Origin: Vombatus ursinus
Taxonomy: Eukaryota; Chordata; Mammalia; Diprotodontia; Vombatidae
Length of the DNA: 64,000 nt
NCBI RefSeq assembly: GCF_900497805.2
Contig: NW_020944351.1
Span: 2,612,239 to 2,676,238, forward strand
Reading direction: 5' to 3'
A model generated the notes under the pieces. It was not told the DNA's origin and ran no database searches. It saw only the letters and a program-made list of their open reading frames with translations. How positions within the stretch are numbered: position 1 is the stretch's first letter; every line of letters starts with the position of its first letter. Positions 29,555 to 39,505 of this stretch are shown here, piece by piece. The translations under genes and the position numbers were made by a program.

Positions 29555-29745
29555 CATGCTAGCTTGCATTTCTAGAATAAGTTAAGGTTCACAAAAGCCC
29601 TTTGAGGTACAGAGTACAAGTATTTTTATTCTCATTTTATAGATGAGGAAACTGAAGCTTAGAGAGGGGTGAGTGACTGGCCCAGGGTCCCACTGGTGAA
29701 TGTCAGGGTCTGAATGCAAATTCAGAAATTGTAACTTGAAATTAA
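29555..29745 (-). mobile_element. tRNA-derived SINE, form c, degraded
   Basis: 'atagatgaggaaactgaagc', 'gtgactggcccagggtccca'. Confidence 0.77.
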
Positions 29746-29814
29746 GCCTCCTTTTCACTACAGGAAGAAATCTTCAGGTTGGGAACACCCCGGGGGTGGC
29801 TACAGAACCCAGGT

Positions 29815-30104
29815 TTCATTTGGTAGCCAGTGAGGGGGCAGCAAAAGGTTTTGAGCAAGGAAGGGATGTGACCAGCTTAGGGCATGCATTCTCTTCTTTC
29901 ATAAAGGTGCCAATGAAAGATGAAAGTAGCCAAAAGATGGGAAAAAATCAGGAGAAAGGCAGCTAAGACAGGTCCAGGAGGAAGCAGTCAGTGCTTGATA
30001 TACTTAGGAAAAATCACAAATATGCTAGCTAACAAGTGAGAATTTCTAAAGAAACTAGAGCACTAAAACTAAACTGTGACAAAATCTTGGCTACTCACCT
30101 GAGG
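29815..30104 (+). repeat. Probable repeat B late part, then unassigned DNA
   Basis: 29815-29960 has 'ttgagcaaggaagggatgtg', which corresponds to the 'agggagtgacatggtcag' part of repeat B. 29960-30104 is unassigned. Confidence 0.45.
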
Positions 30105-30610
30105 TCATGAGATCATTGGATCTAGAGTTGAAAGTAACCTTAAAGATCACCTAGTCTACCCCTTATCTGTAAGATGAGGCAAATGAAGCTCAGAGAGAAG
30201 TGACTTGCCCAAGGTCATACTTGTTGTTGTTCAGTTGTTTCAGTCATATCCAACTCTTCATGACCCCATTTGGGGTTTTCTTGGCAAAGATACTGGAGTG
30301 GTTTGCCATTTCCTTCTCCAGCTCATTTTACAGATGAGGAAACTGAGGCAAGCAGGGTAAAGTGACTTGCCCGGGGTCACACAGCTCGTGAGTATCTAAG
30401 GCCATGTTCGAACTCATGATGAGTCTTCCTGACTCCAGGCCTGGCACTCTATTCACTGCAGCACCACCTAGCTGCCCCAAGGTCACACTAGTAACTAGTA
30501 AATAACAAAGCAAGAATTTGAACTCAGTATACCCAACTAGTAAATTGAAGAGCTAGAATCAAAAGTCTTCTGATTTTAAATCCAGTTCTCTTTTCACCAC
30601 AGCACTCTGC
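30105..30610 (-). mobile_element. SINE form b split by a form a SINE
   Basis: Tail and core part at 30105-30220, head part at 30479-30610. The two halves join in register at the duplicated 'aaggtcayac'. Confidence 0.85.
30221..30478 (-). mobile_element. tRNA-derived SINE, form a, nested
   Basis: Complete antisense copy ('ttggcaaagatactggagtg' to 'cacctagctgcccc'). Direct repeats 'aaggtcatac' (30211-30220) and 'aaggtcacac' (30479-30488) mark the insertion into the older b SINE. Confidence 0.97.
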
Positions 30611-30639
30611 CTCTTTAAGCCCTCTTAAAGGGGCTCTTA

Positions 30640-31235
30640 GGCATACATAATTAGTGCCCAGGACAGGATTTTAAATGCTATTCAGGAAATTTGGATTTTA
30701 TCCTAGAGGCACCAGGGAACCACTGACGTTTCTTGAGCAGAGGAGTGACATGGTCAGATGTGTCCCTTAGGAAGATTCTTTTGGCAGCTATGAAAAGGAC
30801 AAATTGACGAGAAGAAAGACGGAGAGCCAGGAATTCAATTAGGAGGCTTTTATGAAGACCTGAACTAGGGTGGTAGCCTCATGAATAGAGAAAAGGGAGC
30901 AGATGAATAAATGTTATGGAGGTAGAATCCATATGACATGCAACTGACTGAATATGGCCGATAAGGGAGAGGCAAGAGTCTGAGGATCATTAGGAGGGTG
31001 ATGGAAGGTTGTGTCTACAGCGGAAAGGGAAGGAGCTCTGTTTTGGATTCCTTGACTTTGAGATGCTAATAGGACATCCAGTTAGAGATATCTAAGGGGC
31101 GATTGCTGATACAGAACAGGAGCCCAGGAGAGAGATTAGGGCTGGATTTGAGAGTCATCTGCATAGAGATGAGAGCCGAACTCATGGGAGCTGATGAGAT
31201 CAACAGAGGGGAGGGCCCAGGGTAGACTTGTAAGA
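30640..31235 (+). repeat. Repeat B, downstream half
   Basis: 'atcctagaggcaccagggaa', 'aggagtgacatggtcagatg', 'aatgttatggaggtagaatc', 'aggacatccagttagagata', 'gagagtcatctgcatagaga'. This is the 3' part missing from most copies and shows that the full element exceeds 1 kb. Confidence 0.77.
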
Positions 31236-31239
31236 CACT

Positions 31240-31315
31240 GCAGTGGTATAGGTCACAGCCAATCCATACCTTCTCATCCTATTCTTGTCTGTGACCTTCT
31301 AGAAATACTCCATAG
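31240..31315 (+). mobile_element. RTE-associated 3' fragment
   Basis: Aligns with 6715-6795 ('ccataccttctcatcctatt'). Confidence 0.4.
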
Positions 31316-31530
31316 GCAGAGGTTCTACAACCCGAGGTCCATGAACTTGTTGTTTTTTTTTTTTTAATATTTTGAGAACTACATTTCAATATAATTGGTT
31401 TCTTTTGTAATCTTTCTTCTTATTTTACACACTTAAAAACATGATTCTGAGATGGAGTTTATAAGCTTCACCAGACTTCCCAAGGGGTCCAGGACATAAA
31501 AAAAAAGGTTAGCAAGTCTTACCATAGATG
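31315..31530 (-). repeat. Unnamed ancient repeat A, copy 3
   Basis: Reverse complement of copies 1 and 2: 'aatataattggtttcttttg', 'cttaaaaacatgattctgag', 'cttcaccagacttcccaagg'. Confidence 0.62.
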
Positions 31531-31559
31531 ATTGACCCAGTGTGCTGGAAGCCTTCCTC

Positions 31560-31890
31560 TAGGTCCCAGTTTTTTATTATTATGAATAAATCTGCTATGA
31601 ATAATTTGGCAATTCTTCCTTTTAATAACATCCTTAGGGTATAGTCCTGGTAGTAGAATCACTGGGTCAATGGGTGGAATCCATTTAATAACTCAGATTG
31701 CATAATTCCATCCTGTTTTCCCAGAAGGTTATAACATCACCAGTGTGATAAGGGTGCCTGTTTCACTATAGCTCTATCCATTTTGAATGTTATCATTGTA
31801 AAATATCTTTCCAATCTGATGCTACCTCGCAGATGTCTTAATTTACATTTCTCTGATGATTAATGTCTGCTTGGCTTTTTAGATATTTGT
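31560..31890 (-). mobile_element. L1 LINE ORF2 C-terminal part, antisense
   Basis: 'ggtatagtcctggtagtaga' is the reverse of the DPAIPLLG region, and 'ttacatttctctgatgatta' of the region after DMNR. Its upstream continuation appears to be 33090-33260. Confidence 0.72.
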
Positions 31891-33089
31891 TGAAAACATA
31901 TCTTTCTTCTTGACCAAATGATAATCAGGCAGCTCCTGACCTATAAGGCCTTCTAAGCTACTTGATAAAATGACAGAAAGTAGAGCTTTGTCACAAAGGA
32001 CCACTTCCCAAGGAACCTGTTCCTTGATGAGGAACATGCACTCTGCTTGGATGCCACAAGCCAAGTAAAATCTGATTGGCCGCTAAGCATCATGGGGGAC
32101 AGACTCATGTGGACAAACCTGCCGGGTCATCTTGAAGAGCTACAGAAATGGCACCGCCTACTACTCTCTTTTGTGACTCTCTTCTAATGTTTTCCCACCC
32201 TTGGACTTCCAGCAAGGTGGGGAGGGGATTTCTTACCCACCCCCTAACCCCAGCAGCAATGGTGGCGATGATAACCTTCCTGAGAAGCACATGGCAGGGG
32301 CGAATCCGTATGTGCTTTCCTAGGAGATCTTGAGACAGAACAATGAGACCCTTGTAGCTTTCTTATCTCTTTCTCTTTCCTTTTCTAAGCACAGCTCAGA
32401 GACTAGTGATCCTGAGAAATGGACATTTCTAGCCTGGGGTGGTAACCTCGAAGGTCAAGGACTCCAGAGTTTTGGAGGGAGTAGAGCTTCTCAGAGGAGA
32501 TGGCCACTGCCAGGGTCACTCTATAACTGAAGGACTAAAGAAAGTCATGCTTGGCTGGCCAGGAATTCTGGACCTTATGAAATGTTATACCAGTGCAGGT
32601 TCTGAAATGAATGTGATGTTTCTGCCTGGCCATACCACAAATGGCGTTGATCTGTTAGGAGGCTATAATGAGGATCACGGTCCATTAGAAATGTTTTATT
32701 TTTTTTCTTTTTACATATTATTACATGCTTGTGAGCCTTTTGTGATAAAAATAAACCAACATTTGGCCTATTTCTGATATGCATATTGTATATTGAGTCT
32801 CTTTTTGTAAAAGGGATTATATTACCCATATTTTGGGAAGACCTAGACATGAGCCATAGCTAAGTTTTATTTTATGGGTTTCCCTGGAGTTTATTCCAGG
32901 GTCAGGGCAGAGCTGGAGGCAAAACTCTCCCTCTTTGGGGTTAGCACTCCCCCCTCCACTGAGTATGAATCAAGGTCTTTGTGATTCCAGAGCAGAGTCA
33001 TTTGTGGGAGCAGGGGCCCTGGGCCATGGGGTCATCTCCTTTGACAATTTATCCATTAAGGAATAGACCTTATTTTATTAATTTGTGTT
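31891..33089. other. 1.2-kb block of unknown origin within an antisense L1
   Basis: Separates the two L1 pieces. Contains 'tctgattggccgctaagcat' (CCAAT box on the minus strand), a T-rich stretch, and a poly(A)-signal-like 'aaaataaaccaac' near 32750. It could be an LTR, another retroelement or single-copy DNA. No protein recognised. Confidence 0.35.
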
Positions 33090-33260
33090 TTTATCTTCCA
33101 GGTTAGAGATGGTAGATTTTTCTCAAAGTGATTTTTCCCTGATCGGTTTCCTTCCTCTTTATTTCATATGCATCGTGCAAAAATTCTTTAGCTTATAAAA
33201 TCACATTCATCTGTTCTGTCTCCTATAGTTTCTTTTTTTCATTCTTTCAATAGTTAAGAT
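33090..33260 (-). mobile_element. L1 LINE ORF2 piece, antisense
   Basis: 'gcaaaaattctttagcttat' is the reverse of the codons for the L1 motif K-L-K-S-F-C-T. It belongs upstream of 31560-31890 on the minus strand. Confidence 0.6.
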
Positions 33261-33329
33261 TTTCCTTCCTCTCCTTAACTTTTTTTTTCCTTTTTGATAA
33301 TAACTCACCAGAGTGCTGGAAAGTTATAA

Positions 33330-33440
33330 AACCAGAGATTTACATAAATTTTGAGGTTTACAAATTGCTTTCCTCACACCAACTTGGTGATGGAGGTAAA
33401 TAGATTATTATCCCCAGTTTACAATATGGGAAAACTCATT
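33330..33440 (-). mobile_element. SINE c tail remnant
   Basis: 'ttatccccagtttacaatat' after a c-type tail; head missing. Confidence 0.5.
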
Positions 33441-33521
33441 AATTTTCCATAGTGTTACTCTGTATTGTCCTCTTTCATCACCAAAGAAACTTCACTGAGA
33501 GGAGCATGTAAACGGATTATT

Positions 33522-33780
33522 CTGGAGTGTGTGTATGTGTGTGTGTGTGTGTGTGTTTGCATGTGTGAAAGAAACAGGGAGAAGAAAGCCATAGAAAGAC
33601 AGAATGGCAGCATAGACAGAGAGAGAAAGAGAGAGATGGAGGACAGAGACAACGGAGACATAGAAAGAAAAGAAAGAGGGGAAAGAGACAGAGGTAAGAG
33701 GAAGAAAGAAAAGAGAAACAGAGGTAGAGAGTAAAGAGTCATAGAAAGGAGAGAATGAGGACAGAGAAAACACATGCAGA
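33522..33780. repeat. (GT)n followed by a GA-rich purine tract
   Basis: 33522-33562 is (TG)n with small interruptions. 33565-33780 is GA/GAAA-rich. Open frames here are artefacts of the repeat. Confidence 0.9.
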
Positions 33781-33899
33781 AAAAAATATTTAAAACATTT
33801 TTAAAGTGACTTGGAAGCAATTTTACATAAATAGGTTAACATGTTAGGCAATGTCAAGACTCCTACCCTGATTTTTGTTTCCAAATTCGCAGCTAACTT

Positions 33900-34085
33900 T
33901 CTGCCTGAATGTCTTTTTATTTTTTAAATTTTATTTATTTATTTGTTTTTAGTTTTCAATATTCATTTCTGTAAGATTTTGAATTTGAAATTTTCTCCCC
34001 CTCCCCAAGACAGCGTGCAATCTGATATAGGCTATACATGTTCAATCATATTAAACATATTTCCATATTAGTCCTTAATGTCTTT
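33900..34085 (-). mobile_element. L1 LINE 3' UTR end, antisense
   Basis: 'gcgtgcaatctgatatagg' and 'ctccccctccccaag' are the reverse of the 3' UTR seen at 4075-4125. The T-rich left edge is the poly(A) tail. Severely 5' truncated. Confidence 0.87.
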
Positions 34086-34179
34086 TTAGAAACATGAATC
34101 TAAATTCGCATCTGACATCTCCTTCACAAATACCTGGAGTCTAGGGAGCTTTTTCACATGTGGCTATTTCTCTATATGG

Positions 34180-34193
34180 CCACTAGGTGGCAG
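34180..34193 (+). promoter_or_regulatory. CTCF core motif outside a SINE
   Basis: 'ccactaggtggcag' fits the vertebrate CTCF core at every position I can score. It lies in non-repeat DNA just beyond the L1 fragment. Sequence evidence only. Confidence 0.55.
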
Positions 34194-34299
34194 TCAAGGT
34201 AAAATGATCACAAAGCATCCCTTCTCTGAAGCAATTTTAAAGGAAAGTGACATGATGCTCATGTTTGGAACAATTTCTGCTGCTGCATCTTCAGTTCTT

Positions 34300-34640
34300 T
34301 CTCTCTGAAAATCCCAACTCTGCCATCAGTTGGATGTGCAATGGGAGGCAAATCCGTTCCCCTCTCTGGGCCTTGTTTTCCCTATCTGTAAAATGAAGGA
34401 GTGGGGCTAGATGATCTCTGATAGCCCGCCCAGCTCTCTAAAGTGTTGGAATCTTTGAGCTTTGTTTCTTCTATTAACCCATTTGAAGAGGGTTTTCACT
34501 GCTTTGCAGTTGGGACAAGTCATACATAAATTCTGGGTCTCAGTTTCCTTCTTTGTAAAATGAGGGAGTTGAACTCGATGTGCTATCTAGATCACTATTG
34601 GGTCAACATTCTCCTTTTCTGTGATCTTTGCTCATTTCTT
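34300..34640 (+). mobile_element. Two degraded b-form SINEs
   Basis: 34300-34455 ('gggccttgttttccctatct', 'ggggctagatgatctctgat') and 34505-34640 ('ggtctcagtttccttctttg'). Confidence 0.77.
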
Positions 34641-35090
34641 TTAGTGATTATCTGAGAATGCTGTGGCCAGGAAAGCAGAAAATCCCCGTCAGTCAGGAGC
34701 GTGACTCTTTGGGTACTGTTGAGGCTGTACCTCGTGCCTGCTCAGTGTTGCGTCTGGCTGTTTAACTTGATCTTTAAATAGACTGGACCAATTTGGAAGT
34801 TCAGCCCCGTTCAGCAGTTTGGTGAGGCAGGAGGGAGAGAGGAGGGAAAGAATAGTGCTGCCAGCTTACAATGGTTGTACTGAAAATAGAGAGTAGGAGG
34901 GGGGAGGAACTAGGGAAATACACTGTTCTTTTGGGAGTCTTTATGTCAGAGATTCTCCCATGATACAAAGGGCCCAGGCACATGGGGATTTTCTCACTCT
35001 CTTAATTCAGTAGCCCCCACGCAAGAAACCTTGCAAAATGTACGTGTGGTACCCTCTCGAATACAGACACTGATTTCTCATTGGCTGACA
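34641..35090. other. Single-copy-looking stretch
   Basis: No repeat core. 'ggctgtttaacttgatcttt' and several CpGs in 34680-34820. No coding region recognised. Confidence 0.4.
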
Positions 35091-35094
35091 CAAA

Positions 35095-36070
35095 TATCAG
35101 TTCAACTCAGCTAACATTTGTTAAGCTCTTACTATGTGGAACAGGTGGGGATACCAAGGCACAAAGGAAATAATCTTTGCTTTCTAGGAGTTTATTATCT
35201 AATGAGGGAAATAACATTCAATTCAATAAACCTTTATTAAGAGTTTACTATAGGCCATCTACTGTGGCACTGGGAATCAAAGATTACTAACAATAACAAT
35301 AAGAAAAGTGTAACACGTATACAGATATGTATTATACAAGGAAAATGGAGGAAGGAGGAGACACTGATAGCTGAGGGGAGGGAAGGAGAAGAAAGAAGTC
35401 AGAGAGAACTTCAAGGAGATGGCACCTAAGTAATCTTGAAGAAAGATAGGTATTCTGAGAGGTAGGGGGTAAGCAAGACACACATTTCCAGCACAAAACA
35501 GCTTATGAAAATGTGCAGAAGTGGGAGATGGTATGTCAAGTTTGGGGAAAGAGAAGTAGTCCATTTTGTTTATAATAGAGAGAGCAGAGGGGCAGCTAGG
35601 TGACACAGTGGATAGAGCAGTGGCCCTGGAGTCAGGAGGACCTGAATTCAAATCCAACCTCAGACACTTACTACCTATGTTGTGACCCAGGGCAAGTCAT
35701 TTAACCTTGATTGCCTCTCCCATCTCATTCCCTTCCCACCGCCCACACCAAAAAAAAGGAAAAGAAAGTGAGAAAAGAATGTAGAGTGAATGAAAGGGAG
35801 CAGTATGTACAGTAGTACTGGAAAGGGGGAAAGGAGCCAGATTGTTAAGGACCCCAAATACCAGACTAGGTATTTTATATTTTATCCTATGGACAATAAT
35901 CTGGAACCAATAAAGGGTTTGTGCAGGGGTCAGATTTATGTATTAGGAAAATGGTTTTGGCAGCTGTATGAGAATGGTTTGGAATGGGGAAAAAGTGGAC
36001 ACAGAGAAACTAATAAGGGGGCTATTATTATAGCCCTGAGGGCCATGTAAGTAGAGAGGAGGGGATGGGT
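35095..36070 (+). repeat. Repeat B, long copy with nested SINE
   Basis: 5' part 'gctaacatttgttaagctct', middle 'gaacttcaaggagatggcac', then after the SINE 'aggagccagattgttaagga', 'caataaagggtttgtgcagg' and 'aggggatgggtaggag'. It gives nearly 0.8 kb of the element in one piece. Confidence 0.8.
35590..35755 (+). mobile_element. Short A-tailed tRNA-derived SINE
   Basis: 'ggggcagctaggtgacacag', 'gagtcaggaggacctgaatt', ending in a C-rich stretch and an A run. Nested in repeat B. Confidence 0.93.
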
Positions 36071-36074
36071 AGGA

Positions 36075-36400
36075 GAGAAATCATATTATAGAAGAATTTT
36101 TTTTTTATCAAAAGGAGAGACATCACATATAAATCATAGGATGAGCAATGATCAGTCCCAAATATACTTGTTAATCCTTTGAATTACCTCCAGGCCCAAG
36201 GATGAGGGCTCCTCTGATGGAGGCATTTCTCAACAAGTAGAGTTATGATCTGATGCACCATAGGTGCTCCCTGTCGCTCAAAGTGGGGATGGTCACAGAG
36301 GAAGGTTCTCTCTTCCTTTTGCTTCTTTTGATTAGGTAGTACGGCCATGTTTCTCAGGCCTTGGCTTCTTAGGCCAGACAAGGTGATTTTCTACAGGGAG
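36075..36400. other. No recognised feature
   Basis: Unassigned DNA with a T run at 36098-36107. Confidence 0.35.
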
Positions 36401-36404
36401 GACA

Positions 36405-36495
36405 TGGATGAGAACCACAGTGGATGTGAATGTGTGAATGAGTTGCCATCTACATCATTGGAAGCAACAGCCATATAAACAAGATGGCAAATCCA
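36405..36495 (+). mobile_element. RTE LINE 3' end fragment
   Basis: 'gaatgagttgccatctacat' and 'cattggaagcaacag' match the RTE 3' sequence at 2125 and 37605. Confidence 0.5.
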
Positions 36496-36499
36496 TTGA

Positions 36500-36995
36500 A
36501 GTTTCAGAGTAAACTTATTAGAATTCTGGGGCAATAGTGTCTAGAAAATGGATGTCCCACAATTCTCATTAAAACTGGATCCACTCAGGCAAAATCTCTT
36601 AAAAACCATAGAAGATTTTGGTCAGATGGCCAATGACTTTAATTATCAGTTGTATACATTTCTGGCTCTTAGTTCCCTTTGTGAAATCCCCAGACTGCCT
36701 GTCCCAGGTAACTACTCTATTATGGACCTGAGTCAAAGAGGATCTCTTTGGGGAGAAATTATAATTGGAAGTGTCATTTATCCTAAACTTCTATCCTAAA
36801 AGACAAGATCCTGGGCATGAAGCCAAGATTCCCATATATTTAGAATATTTTAAAACATTTGAACAAGGAAGCATGCTGTGATGTAAAGTTTAATGTTTAG
36901 AGCCCTCTTGAGACAACATCTTAAAGGGAAGGCAAATAATAGACACTAAAGATTATTTTAATGACGTCTCTAAGGTCTCTTCCAAGCTCTAAAAT
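36500..36995. other. Unassigned DNA
   Basis: An 83-codon plus-strand frame (36548-36799) has no recognisable relatives. A b-type SINE tail may lie at 36960-36995. Confidence 0.35.
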
Positions 36996-36999
36996 TCAA

Positions 37000-37690
37000 T
37001 GACTCTAAGCCTGATGGAACCATCTTAAAGTGCCCACTTACAGGATATGTGAAAGTGGCTTGTCTCCAGGTGGCTTTTAATGGTCCATCGACTGGGGTGG
37101 ACCATCTCTTCCATGAAACTGGTGGCATCCAATTTTATATTCAAGTCCCAGTAAAGTGAGACCAGAATTGAATAGGAGGAAGACAGAGAGTTGGAACGCA
37201 CAACTTCACAGAGCTTTCAATGATCCCAAACTGCTCTCTGCCACCCAAGCCCATCATTTTAATATTAATGTTAATTTTAATTTAATTCTCTCCGTGATGC
37301 TCTACAGCTATGGATTGTGGAATGCCATGATCTCAGGAGAATCTCAGAAGAAGCTGCAAGTGACCCAAAATGGAAAGATGCAGGATGGATGATCTGACCA
37401 AGGATGCCTTGTCAATGAAAAGTTGCATCAAGCACGTTATCATGAATATATACTACCAGAAAACGAGATGGGCCAGTACTATAGGGAGAGTAAGGGATAA
37501 GGGTTAAACAGCCTGAGTTCTGCACTGTTATTCACAAAATATTAAAAGGTCCAGAGGAAGGACTCCAGTATGTTGGGTAGCTCCTTTGTGGAGGATTTCT
37601 AGAACGCTATGGCATGGAGGGGTCATAATCTGCACTGGTGGAGGAATCCCCACACCCGTGGAAGCACAAATCTACGAAATTGATTTTGAA
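37000..37690 (+). mobile_element. RTE LINE C-terminus and 3' end
   Basis: Frame reads 'AFNDPKLLSATQAHHFNINV', 'VMLYSYGLWNAMISGE' and 'KKLQVTQNGKM', parallel to the RTE motif 'MLYGCE(T/S)W..LQVTQ' at 6240. The 3' part matches 6480-6680. Broken copy. Confidence 0.87.
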
Positions 37691-38040
37691 AAGGCAAGCA
37701 TATGGAAATTGATCTAGTTATACAGGGAGATGGAGGGGTCACTGTATGGATCTGTTGGAAATGTGAATACTGATGGATGTGACTATATTCCTTTCTAGAT
37801 GCTATGATTCTGGGGGTAATTAGATCAACCACCTAAGCCCACCTGATAGTCATATCATAAATAATATAAAAAATTTCCATACAAAACTTCATCTTCATTT
37901 CATTTTAGAAAGAGTTACAACAAAGATGAAATGCTTAGGACTTTTGTCTTGAGAATTAACTTTTCAGTGAACTCATCATATCTGTATGGAATCAAATACT
38001 GAAAGATAGAGCAAGGAGGCAGACAAGGGAGTCCTTTCTG
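37691..38040. other. No recognised feature
   Basis: AT-rich unassigned DNA. Confidence 0.35.
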
Positions 38041-38044
38041 AAGC

Positions 38045-38215
38045 TAGAATCATAGGATGTCAGAATTGGAAGGGCCAGTTCACCTTCCCTCATTTCACAG
38101 ATTTCAAAACTGAGGCCCCAGTAGACGAAGGAACTTGCCTAAGGTCATAGTAGAAGAACCGGGTCTAGAACCCATGTTTTCTGGTTCCCAGGCCAATGCA
38201 CTTTCTACTCATCAG
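38045..38215 (-). mobile_element. tRNA-derived SINE, form b
   Basis: 'gaatcataggatgtcagaat', 'gaacttgcctaaggtcatag'. Confidence 0.85.
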
Positions 38216-38296
38216 AGTAATTGAAACTCTACTACCAGTGATTCATTTCTTTGGGTCATTCTGCGAAGAATTCCCTATTAAGAATATTATTAATAA

Positions 38297-38369
38297 GGCC
38301 AATTAGCCGAATTGATTAGAGCGTGATGCTAATGCTCCAAGGTCATGAGTTCAATTCCTATGCAGCCAT
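38297..38369 (+). pseudogene. tRNA-Ile (AAT) pseudogene
   Basis: Follows eukaryotic tRNA-Ile from acceptor to T arm: 'ggccaattagccgaattgat', 'tagagcgtgatgctaat', 'gctccaaggtc', 'gagttcaattcc'. The anticodon AAT is at 38331-38333, the A box about 38304-38315 and the B box 38347-38358. The 3' acceptor strand 'tgcagcc' pairs poorly with the 5' 'ggccaat' and the anticodon arm seems one base short. It is therefore probably a dead copy. It is distinct from the SINE heads, which do not resemble this tRNA. Confidence 0.85.
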
Positions 38370-38866
38370 TCAAAAGAGTTAAGCAAGAATGACAAAGGAC
38401 TGAGGATATTGCTTCTAGTAAGCTTGGAGTGGAGGGAAAAGAATTTCGCAGTGACCTGTATAGAACATTTAATGTTTGTCTTTCTTCCATGGCTAAGATA
38501 CTGGTATCTGTACTCCAAGTTTAACCTGGTCTCTTTCTTAGAGGAGATAGCAAAGGGGTTCGAGGAACCCCTCTCCATTCCCCAGATTATCACAGAGAAT
38601 GAAGTATTTTTCAAAAGAAGGGAAGAAAGGCCCCAAGGTAAAAATGAAGAAGAGAAAGGATTTCAAGAGGCAGTAAGTACGGGATCTTGACTAGTGTCAG
38701 GGGGTTGGATATTTTAATACAAAAGCAGGACAACTGAATACTAGGAGGTAAGTATTACATAGAAGGCTCTTTCCAGGTAGGAAAGAACTGGACCCTCTGA
38801 GGAGAAAGTAATTTGCTGGGATCCACAGGTGCTGTCAAGAGAGAGAATCAACTAAGGGAGTGTTGT
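38370..38866. other. Unassigned DNA
   Basis: No repeat core seen. A 93-codon plus frame (38409-38690) resembles no known protein. Confidence 0.35.
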
Positions 38867-38867
38867 T

Positions 38868-39108
38868 GTTCAGTTGTGTCTGACTCTTCATGACCCCAAT
38901 TGGGGTTTTCATGGCAGAGATACTGGAGTGGTTTGCCATTTCCTTCTCCAGCTCATTTTACAGGTGAGGAAACTGAGGCAAACAAGGCTAAGTGACTTGC
39001 CCAGGGTCACACAGCTAGGAAGTGTCTGAGGCCAGATTTGAACTCAGGAAGATGAGTCTTCCTGACTCCAGGCCCGGCACTCTATCCACTGTAGCACCAC
39101 CTAGGCGA
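38868..39108 (-). mobile_element. tRNA-derived SINE, form a
   Basis: 'tgtctgactcttcatgaccc', 'gatactggagtggtttgcca', to 'agcaccacctagg'. The head end meets the adjoining CA/TA repeat. Confidence 0.95.
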
Positions 39109-39175
39109 TACACACACATAGACACACACATATATGTGTATATATGTATATATGTGTGTGTATGTATTACAAGCT
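39109..39175. repeat. (CA)n/(TA)n/(TG)n simple repeat
   Basis: CA units, then TA/TG alternation; again partly self-complementary. Confidence 0.9.
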
Positions 39176-39277
39176 TTTTAACAGTAAAACTCCTGTGGTG
39201 ATAAAATGAGACATAATATGTGCAAGTGTTATGTAAAGAATGAAGAGATAAATAGAAAAAGGAAAAATGTATCATTA

Positions 39278-39505
39278 AAGAGGCAATACGGTACAGCAGA
39301 TAGCAAGCTGGCCTAACTTCAAAGTCAGAAAGACCTGGGTTCACATCTGACACATACTGGCTATATAACCCTGGGCAAGTCAATTAACCCTTTAATGACC
39401 TAGGCAACTCTCTGAGACTATAAATTTCAGAAAAGATGCCAACTTGCATTGGTAGAGGGAGTTTCCTTGCCAGCAGTGCTCTGTGCCAACAAAATCATAG
39501 GTCTT
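39278..39505 (+). mobile_element. tRNA-derived SINE, form d
   Basis: SINE head and core, then the tail 'gagactataaatttcagaaa', 'tgccaacttgcattggtaga', 'gggagtttccttgcc'. The same tail occurs at 40872-41100 and 57050-57278. Confidence 0.85.

Noticed and set aside
33455-33820. Open frames on both strands over the GT/GA tracts
   Set aside because: Low-complexity translation of simple repeats.
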